Below are positions 56,940-64,000 of a stretch of DNA of 64,000 nt, piece by piece. Each line of letters starts with the position of its first letter. Within the stretch, counting starts at the first letter, position 1. The notes beneath the pieces were generated by a model. That model was not told where the DNA came from, searched no databases, and saw only the letters and a program-made list of their open reading frames with translations. The translations under genes and the position numbers were made by a program. Source of the stretch: Linepithema humile (lineage: Eukaryota; Arthropoda; Insecta; Hymenoptera; Formicidae); NCBI RefSeq assembly GCF_040581485.1, contig NC_090133.1:11470001-11534000 (forward strand). The letters run 5' to 3'.

Positions 56940-57153
56940 GTGCGAAACGAGGTTCCACATAGGTTTGCAACTTTCCACACAAAGCGAGGTTCCAACCCAA
57001 ACCTATGTGTATAGTTTTTTTGATGGTGGAGCCCCCCACAGGGTGGCGGAACACAATGCCTCCACGCATACACTTTCCTCGCAAAGCAAAGTTCCACATG
57101 GGTTTGCAACTTTCCACGCAAAGCAAGGTTCCAACCCAAACCTATGTGTATAG
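56940..57153 (+). repeat. direct repeat, unit about 145 bp, in the foldback centre
   Basis: GGTTTGCAACTTTCCACRCAAAGC and CCAACCCAAACCTATGTGTATAG each occur twice, about 125-147 bp apart. Confidence 0.8.
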
Positions 57154-57319
57154 CAGTGATGCAAGATTGAGCATCCTGCATCATGCACGACATGAGGGAA
57201 AGAGCCCCCACCATGGCGGCACCACACAAGCGAGCATTGCTGACGTCATGCGTCCGTGTGCGCTCGCCCTCTTTCCCTCATGTCGTGCATGATGCAGGAT
57301 GCTCAATCTTGCATCACTG
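57154..57319. mobile_element. hAT-like MITE (166 bp) nested in the foldback
   Basis: CAGTGATGCAAGATTGAGCA at the left and its complement at the right, with arms of about 52 bp. Flanks GTGTATAG and GTGTTATAG are close to an 8-bp duplication. A diverged relative lies at 7.6 kb. Confidence 0.8.
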
Positions 57320-57699
57320 GTGTTATAGTGTCTCATTGTCAGTAGTGGAACCCCCCCCCCCCCCCGTAGGGAGGACGAAACCCACTGAATCCACGCATAC
57401 ACTTTACAACGCATTATCTCATTTTTATCGAAAAATATTGGTTCTGTGAAAAAATGCATAGGACATAAATAATGTATTTTTTCAAGCACTACAACTTTTA
57501 TTTGAAACATTTCTTTGTTACATCAATATTTATCAAGATAATGTTAAAAAAAGTGATAATTTTTTAGTTCTTTCAAGTAGTTTTGACTTTGAAAACGACC
57601 TTGTCGCCAATCGGCATGGTCATATTCGGAATCAGCGCGCAAAAATACAATAAAAAGCGTAATTTGGAGCAAATCGGAGGTGTGGGCTTTTCGGAACTT

Positions 57700-58619
57700 T
57701 ATTCGTTATTTCTTAGAGTCTGTTGTCGTTAGTTATTAATTGAAGCCGCATTTACCTGTTGCGTTTTCGTGCTCGGTAGCTTCGTTAAATTATAAGTTTT
57801 GCGTGCCGAATATGGACTAATTTTCTTTATTTCTTCTGTATTTTGAACAGCTACGTTTCTTGTAAAATCTCTTAGATTATTTTCACTCGAGATCCGCCGT
57901 GAGGCGTCGGCTCCTTAATTTTGTTTCATTCAATTGATCTTTTCGAGCCACCTAACACCTTGTAAATTTTCTCGACGCTCGGTTAACTGTACACGGGATC
58001 TTCAGTTTATTTCTTTTGTTATTATTACCAAATATTTCTATTCACTCTGCTATCCTTTATTTTATTATTTTTCTTGTCATCATCGAGCACTTCTAATAAA
58101 CCTGTTATTATTTTTACCTGTTTATTTTTATTTTACAAACGCCAGTGTGTTATTTTTTTAGTGTTTTTTAGTATTCTCCGTCGTGTTCGTTTCAATCTTG
58201 ACTCGCTGTTTCGTGTATCCAGCTCTTCGCCCTGCCCCTCTACCGTTAGATTGAGCTTGCCGAGTCCGTCGCTGTCCGAATCAGACATTTTGATGTCGTA
58301 AGAATTTGGATTTCGCGTTCGAAGACTCTGGGGGAGGGAGGGAGGGAGTGAAGGAGTGAGTTAAATAGATAGGTAGAACTTTTGAAGCTCTATTGAATGA
58401 ACCCAAACAAAAAACGAGAGATCACCAACCATAAAACATAAAATTTTCATGGATAATCTCTTTGCAATAGGTCCTTTAATTATTTTTATACAACTATAAA
58501 ATTATTGTAACTTTTGTTCTATGTAAATATCACACCATCAATGATCTTATTAAATCAGTTTCAACTTAAACTTATTTATTTTCTTTTATTTTTTTTTCTA
58601 AGACCTCTGCTTATTGCCC
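57700..58619. other. AT-rich spacer, no recognised gene
   Basis: The phrase TTCAATTGATCTTTTCGAGCCACCTAACACC (57925-57960) loosely resembles 6105-6135 near the first Penelope remnant. Frames in the T-rich part have no domain. Confidence 0.4.
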
Positions 58620-58833
58620 GCTCTTCAAATTTGATATAAGGGTGCCGTCCTTGGTAAAAGGATTTAATTCCTTCACGTATAAAAATCTGTGAGCGGTTGA
58701 ATTGCTGATAATAGTAAAACGACCCTCCTGGACGCTGACTCATCACGCTTTCTCTTCTTTACTGTTCGGCTCGCGCGGTCAGGCTCATTCACACTGATCG
58801 CCGAGTGTGAAATGTTTCTATCAGGACGTAACA
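58620..58833 (+). mobile_element. 3' end of an LTR related to the 39.9-kb LTR
   Basis: CGTCCTTGGTA...TTAATTC, CTGTTCGGCTCGCGCGGT and the terminal AGGACGTAACA correspond in order to 41115-41722. No matching left end was found upstream, so it is treated as a truncated LTR. Confidence 0.6.
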
Positions 58834-59137
58834 CAGGTAGTCATAGTATTTGCCATTTGTCATAAATTTTTCGAAAAAAATGTTGTTATCAAGCTGCAGT
58901 GTTGAAAATATGTAATTTTTAAGAAATAAAATAATGTGTTCTTTTTTTGATTTTAGAAGAATAAATATAAAAAATTTTCAAAAAGTAGCCGAAAACGCGT
59001 AAAAGTACAAACTTCAAACTTAACTTAAAACATTTTTTTGTTTTTTATCTGCGATAATTTTTCGCTCAGCGATTTCAAAATTGCTTAATTTTGAGCGTCT
59101 GAAAAATGTTCTCTATTTTTTGTCGCACAGTGTATAT
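58834..59137. other. AT-rich spacer
   Basis: Nothing recognised. Confidence 0.35.
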
Positions 59138-59269
59138 TAGGAGAATGTTATCAATTTTCTAGTAGAATATGTCGTTTCAGCTAATGTCGACAAACACACA
59201 TAAAAAATTAAGTATAATGTTGTAACGGTGCGTATTTTTAGTCGGGCCTCACCTCACGGGCGGTGCGTA

Positions 59270-59366
59270 GCGATGCGGAATTTCGACGGTGCGTAGGTAG
59301 CAAAACGGATTCTTACGATGCGGAGTTTCGACGGTGCGCAGGTAGCAAAGCGGATTCTTACGACGC
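59270..59366 (+). repeat. 45-bp tandem repeat, two units
   Basis: TTTCGACGGTGCG...AGGTAGCAAA.CGGATTCTTACG occurs at 59281 and 59326. Confidence 0.9.
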
Positions 59367-59825
59367 GGAATAACTCGCCGGTTCGCCAGAATTCGTTCGT
59401 GTGCTTTTTTGGGAGACTCCAAATTAACAAGAACAAATTAAAGAAACAAAATAAATATTTATTCAAGAGAGCGTGATAAAAGAAAACATTTAACAATGAG
59501 CACACAAGTAATTCCTTATCGGTTAAACTATCTAATGTTTCAACGGTATAAACGGGTATAATTCTAAATGTGAACGAATGAACAACTATCGGAATTAATC
59601 GGATAATAAATAAACTGCGTAAATCGTTAAACGTGGTGCGCCTTTGGCCGAATAATAAACAACTTAAATTATTTAATTCTAAATCGGTCGGTTCGTACAG
59701 TACGGAGTCAAAATATTAAAAAATAAGCGATACCGCGTGTATCCGAGCCCTGCTGAGTCGTCGACGGTTGTCGGTGCGCTGTGTCCGAAGACAGAGAGAA
59801 TCTTCTCTTGTGCGAGGGATATAGG

Positions 59826-60228
59826 AAGTCGAACGCCGGGAACACCCGACCGAAGTAGAGAACGCCCTGCTCCTAGAACGACAGAAAGTCGGAAGTCGAA
59901 CGCCGGAAACACCCGACCGAAGCAGGGAATGCCCTGCTTTTAGAACGACGGAAAGTCGAAAGTCGAACGCCGGGAACACCCGACCGAAGCAGGGAACGCC
60001 CTGCTCCTAGAACGACGGAAAGTCGGAAATCGAACGCCGGGAACACCCGACCGAAGCAGAGAACGCCCTGCTCCTAGAACGACGAGGTATAGGAAGTCGA
60101 ACGCCGGGAACACCCGACCGAAGCAGAGAACGCCCTGCTCCTAGAACGACGAAGTATAGGAAGTCGAACGCCGGGAACACCCGACCGAAGCAGAGAACGC
60201 CCTGCTCCTAAAACGACGAAAGGGATGG
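59826..60228 (+). repeat. tandem repeat, six units of 66-68 bp
   Basis: AAGTCGAACGCCGGGAACAC recurs at 59826, 59893, 59960, 60028, 60094 and 60161. Each unit also contains GACCGAAG and GAACGCCCTGCTCCTAGAAC. Minus-strand frames through it (SLLRSGVPGVRLP) are repetitive by-products. Confidence 0.95.
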
Positions 60229-60289
60229 GAGCGAATACGACCGGAGCTTCAGAGTGCGCCCTGAGGCTTGTCCAAGTCGTACTCGGGGG

Positions 60290-60809
60290 CATGGTGGAAA
60301 GAAACAAGGTGAGTTATTGCGCATAATGGCGGCAAAGAGTTGGGGGACTTGCTTGTCAACCAATCACAGGGGACCCATTTTATGCGCGCAAAATTCAAAC
60401 GTTCACAGCTGATTAAAAAATCAAAACAGTATTGTAAATAAATAAATACTGCGACTATTACAATTTTTAATGCAACAGGTCGGCATACTGTCTACAAAGA
60501 TAAAGTCACATAATATTACATATTACACCAAACTCTAAACAAATCTTCATATTATATATTCATTTATTACTTACACGACGGTCACATCGGTCTTTTCCAA
60601 ATTTAAGAAAACTCTCTGCACGAACACTATATATTTTTTTAAGAGGAACACTGTATACACTTTATATACGTTAATAAAGCATGTCATCAGCCATCAGCCA
60701 TACTGAATTTTCATGAAATGGGCCCCCTATGATTGGCTGTCCGCTCCCCACTACCTTTAGACTACTGCGCAACCACGAGAATAACTCACCTTGTTTCTTT
60801 CCACCATGC
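60290..60809. repeat. inverted repeat, arms of about 80 bp
   Basis: CATGGTGGAAAGAAACAAGG followed by TGAGTTATT at 60290 pairs with AATAACTCACCTTGTTTCTT at about 60780. Inner parts around CCAATCACAGGGGACCCATTTT also pair (60360 with 60725). Confidence 0.85.
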
Positions 60810-61073
60810 TTGGGGAAATGGTATCGGTCTGCTCCGCGAGCCGGCTTTTATACCGGTCGCGCTACCCCCACTTGGGGTGCTACCCTACCCGGCAGCTACC
60901 CCTTCTCGAGCTACTACCTTCGAGTTGGGGGATCGGAATGCGGCCCATAATGGGGGGTGCTCACGTGAAGCCCGTGTGGCGCTTAGTAACAGCGCGTGCT
61001 GTTATAATGTATGTCATGATGTAACGGCAGAAATAAAGCAAAAAAAGCAGAGCTCACTTGCATAAATATGGGC

Positions 61074-61894
61074 AAAGAGGATAGGGAAAATGGGCCGATT
61101 TTTGTTCCCAGAGCGGCAAGTAAAAACGGTATGTTTTTTTGTAATTTTTGAGCTGCTGATTCTGACCTTTAAAAATTTTTAATTTGTCGGGAAAGTATTA
61201 AGATCAGCATATGAAGCTGTTAAACATATAAGAAGCTATTATGAGAATGGTATGTTAATGAAACTGTAAAACTATAGTGAAATAAACAACATTAAGTGAA
61301 AATCGACCTTTATGTTAACAACACAAATTAATAAATGAAGAAGGCCTTATTTGATCAAAGCGGATCTTGTACTTAAAAATATTTTTTACATGAATCTTAC
61401 AGTTTTCAGTGGCAAAATACTATATACTATTGTAGTATTTTTACTACAATAGTAAAATTTTAATGAACAGAATCTATTATACACAGAAGAATGTATGTGT
61501 AAAAAAGAGAAAGTGCTTGAAAGGCGTAATAAACAACAATGCTCTCAGGTGCTGTAATTAAGATTTAAAATGGTTTCCATCGATAATGCCTCTGTTTTTA
61601 GATATTAATAATTTTTACTTTTTTTATAAAAAAGCATAAATTATTAGAGATGAGAGTATTATCATGTTTTACTAGCAGGAAAACACGAATTAATGCGTTC
61701 GTAAAGCTCAACAATAATAATTTACGGTACTAGATATTTAACAGCTTCATATGCTGATCTTAATACTTTCCCGACAAATTAACAATTTTTGAAGGTCAGA
61801 ATCAGATTCAGCAGCTTAAAAACTACAAAAAAACATACCATTTTTACTTGCCGCTCCGGGAGCTAAAATCGGTCCATTTTGCCCATCCTCTCTT
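61074..61894. mobile_element. foldback element with arms of about 165 bp
   Basis: The left arm with GGGAAAATGGGCCGATTTT, GAGCGGCAAGTAAAAA and TCGGGAAAGTATTAAGATC pairs with the right arm in reverse order (61737-61894). The interior is AT-rich without a gene. Tips AAGAGGATAGGG and AAGAGAGGATGGG. Confidence 0.85.
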
Positions 61895-62488
61895 CAAACA
61901 TTGTATGTTGGCACAATGTGTCGGCAGAATACACTCCGAGATTGCACACAGCTATCTATTGTCACGGTGTAACAGCAGAATACCATTAGAAATCAAATTT
62001 ATTTAGGAGTACGTTATGATGATAAAAACGCAGCAGAAATGCAGCATGTTCTACCGTCACATAATGAGTTGCAATTGTTAGTGCGAAAGAAATACATTTC
62101 TTAATGTTAGTTCTAAAGTATAAATAGTCTCGTAATAAAGACATTTGTCACGCAAACGGAAGACTCGGGTTACAATAATTCATAATAAATTAAAAAATTT
62201 ATTTTTGCTCTATTTTTGCTGTCAATAACTGATAAAGCAGATCCTGCTTCGTTTCTATTATGTTTCTACTGCCACATCGTGACGACTGATCATACTCGAT
62301 TTTTACTGTCACATTGTGTTGGCACATTATGCTGGCAGAAACAAAGTTTAATGAGGGCACAGGGGAGCGGAATCTGTTGATTTATAATTCGCGATTAGAT
62401 CTGCTGGCACTGTTAACATTTTGTTACCTGGGTGTATACATTGTATAATATACATATAACATCTCACACATACATTTTAGTATATATG
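61895..62488. other. spacer with recurring TGGCACA / ATGTGACGGTA-type phrases
   Basis: Phrases such as GTTGGCACAATGTG, TGTCACGGTGTAACAGCAGAAT, TGTCACATTGTGTTGGCACA and GCTGGCAGAA recur. They may be remnants of the family that includes GTCATGATGTAACGGCAGAAATAA. No gene. Confidence 0.45.
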
Positions 62489-63083
62489 CAGTGCCGGTTT
62501 TACCACTAGGCATCATAGGCAATTGCTTAGGGGCGCCACGAGAGAAGGGGGTACCCATCCGTCGCTAAAAACAATGAATGATTTAAACAATTGCAAAATA
62601 AAACAAGTTTTCTTTATGTGGGAATTGATCAAACAGTTTTTACAAAAACCATCGAAAAAACACATGTTGAAAGTGACAAGTAAAATAAAAATAATTTCCA
62701 AATTGAAAATGAGATCGATGTATGTAATTTTTGTACTTTTTAGTATTTTGAATCCGAGATCAGTGTACACTTTAATAATGTCTCTAGTAGACAAATTAAG
62801 TTTCTATGTGAAAACATTAATAATTTTCGCACTAACATCCAGCGATGGCTCGAGATGGCCTTTTAATATATATTAATTTAATATTATTTTATTGATTTGA
62901 ACTTATATTTTATATTTTTCATATTTTATTTCTTTGCTCTTGTTTTTGTTTACAAAGTAAATAAAAATTTTAAAAATTTAACACAATTTTCACTTATTTG
63001 ATACCTTCCAATCTCAAATTAAAAAATGCAGGGGGCGCACTGAAATATTGCCTAGGGGTGAACTGATTCTAAAACCGGCACTG
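62489..63083. mobile_element. hAT-type non-autonomous element (595 bp)
   Basis: CAGTGCCGGTTTTA at the left and its complement at the right bound it. The inner phrase CTAGGC..AGGCAATT..TTAGGGGCG pairs with GCGCAC..AATATTGCCTAGGGG. Flanks TATATATG and TATACATA agree at 6 of 8 positions. A plus-strand frame of 117 codons inside (62523-62876, MLRGATREGGTHPSLK...) starts in the terminal repeat and has no recognisable domain; it may be a shrunken relic. Confidence 0.75.
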
Positions 63084-63353
63084 TATACATATATGTATAA
63101 TGTGCTTGTAGACCGTTGCAATAGTAATATTGTCACTTATATTATTATTACATACGCACGCAAACATAGAAATTATTCATGAAAGATGCTTATAAAAATT
63201 TATTTTTTTATCATGCTGCTTTAATTTTTTAATTTTTATACTTATTTTGAATCGGTTTGACAGTATAGCAGACTAAATGATTAAATGACTAAATGACTAA
63301 TTGACAAAAATATGTCAATTCCCATTGACGTTGATTTAACATGCAGCATATTA
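63084..63353. other. AT-rich spacer
   Basis: Nothing recognised apart from TGACTAAATGACTAA-type short repeats near 63275. Confidence 0.4.
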
Positions 63354-63749
63354 TACCAGGTGTTTAAAATAAAACGTTACAAATTTTTATCTTGGAAACA
63401 CGGCATTTTTGAGAAATTGTTCAGACAAGAGTTATCTAATTTCAAGGAGGAAATATTCTGACATTTATTGTTTTTTATTTTGTGAAAGATTTCAAGGTCA
63501 TTTCAAGGTTAATTTTGTTTTTTTAAATAGGAACCTACGTTTTTTATAATGGCAACATATTCTACATAAAAAAACAAGTAATTTTTGTCTGAAATATTTT
63601 TTTATCCACCTTCAATTTTCCGAGATAAAAACAATAAATGCTATAATATTTTCCCTTGAAATCAGATAACTCTCGTCTGAACAATTTTTCTCAAAAATAC
63701 CGTGTTTCCGAGACAAAAATTTGTAACGCTTTATTTTAAACACCCGGTA
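63354..63749. mobile_element. MITE (396 bp), TA flanks
   Basis: TACCAGGTGTTTAAAATAAA at the left and TACCGGGTGTTTAAAATAAA read inward at the right, with arms extending about 100 bp. TA lies on each side. Probably mobilised by a Tc1/mariner-type transposase, by analogy with TACAGGGTG elements. Confidence 0.9.
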
Positions 63750-64000
63750 TATTGTTTTGAGATTATTTATTTTTGTAGAAATTTAAAAATAAAATAAAAT
63801 AATAAAATAAAGTTATAAACATAGAAAAAATTTATAAAAATAAAAAAAAGATTTTAGTGATAATCAATATTGCTAATAAATATGGTTAATTATAAATAAT
63901 TGTGTATTGAATATATAAACTATAGTTTTATTAATAAATAATTGCATCTCTTGTTAAAGAAAAAATCGAAATATTTAATGTGCACAAAATAATACAAAGT
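63750..64000. other. AT-rich spacer at the right edge
   Basis: Runs of AATAAAATAAA; nothing recognised. Confidence 0.4.

Larger units (their letters stand above)
56570..57699. mobile_element. foldback element with arms of about 300 bp
   Basis: AAGTTCCAAAAAGCCCACA at the left pairs with the right end TGTGGGCTTTTCGGAACTT. The pairing continues through GATCATGCCGATTAGCAACAAGG and TGTTTCGAATAAAAGTTGTAG to about 56870/57395. The loop region holds a direct repeat and a nested MITE. No gene. Confidence 0.85.
59218..61002. mobile_element. probable solo LTR or other insertion (1785 bp) with TATAA duplication
   Basis: Starts TGTTGTAACGGTGCG and ends GCGCGTGCTGT. Flanked by TATAA at 59213-59217 and 61003-61007. 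The ends are supported by the uninterrupted copy at 11.4 kb. The tips do not form the usual TG...CA pair, so the LTR label is tentative. It holds two tandem repeats and an inverted repeat but no gene with a recognisable domain. Confidence 0.5.
59138..61066. repeat. dispersed repeat (also at 11.4 kb) split by a 1.8-kb insertion
   Basis: 59138-59217 carries GTTTCAGCTAATGTCGACAAACACACAT and 61003-61050 carries GTCATGATGTAACGG. At 11377-11490 the two are contiguous. Confidence 0.75.

Noticed and set aside
57347..57366. A C homopolymer run of about 17 bases
   Set aside because: Probably simple slippage or assembly uncertainty; no functional interpretation is supported.
56878..57510. Cysteine- and histidine-containing frames on both strands
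   Set aside because: They come from a direct repeat and a palindromic MITE, and read similarly on both strands as expected for inverted repeats.

Overview
The window looks like eukaryotic, AT-rich repeat DNA from an arthropod, most likely a hymenopteran such as an ant. That is an inference from the families present: a P element with a THAP domain, DD41D and D34D mariners, Tc1 (DD34E), hAT, BEL/Pao, Gypsy-type LTRs, Penelope and RNase H-bearing LINEs. Two transposase genes show short GT-AG introns. I see no single-copy host gene, no rRNA and no CRISPR. Almost every recognisable coding stretch belongs to a transposable element, and nearly all are broken by stops, frameshifts, deletions or later insertions. 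The window is best read as nested insertions, dated by which element interrupts which.

Layout. 1-13 kb: Tc1 fragment, a solo LTR (679-1641), a 192-bp tandem duplication, a BEL/Pao pol remnant, a Penelope 5' remnant, a mariner, AT-rich minisatellite, a foldback element (10147-11187), a LINE 3' end and a long (GA)n. 14.2-16.9 kb: a hAT transposase gene split in frame by a small mariner.

17.7-39.0 kb (Nest A): a head-to-head inverted dimer of a DD41D element. Into its arms went a hAT MITE (19504-20203), a P-like MITE (22819-23657), a 298-bp solo LTR (23692-23989) and a 14-kb CACTA-like two-gene element (24224-38285). The CACTA-like element was itself hit by a pogo-like element with about 0.6-kb inverted ends (27201-31373), by a LINE (about 32085-35035), by a foldback and by a solo LTR (37286-37945). 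A BEL-type solo LTR (28219-29171) sits inside an exon of the pogo-like transposase. The depth is four levels.

39.9-41.7 kb: a 1.8-kb solo LTR with a 4-bp target duplication. 42.3-55.9 kb (Nest B): an outer element with 18-bp ends and an 8-bp target duplication, whose arms form a long palindrome with Tc1 transposase sequence near its centre. A P element (42295-48292, itself carrying a 1.96-kb solo LTR) entered 10 bp inside the left terminus. A hAT MITE and a Penelope element entered the right arm.

56-64 kb: foldback and MITE elements, satellite-like tandem repeats, a probable further LTR insertion (59218-61002) and a hAT-type non-autonomous element. No functional pathway is encoded. The interest lies in the insertion chronology, repeated formation of giant inverted arms, a candidate case of intron gain by tandem duplication, and LTR elements that survive mostly as solo LTRs.
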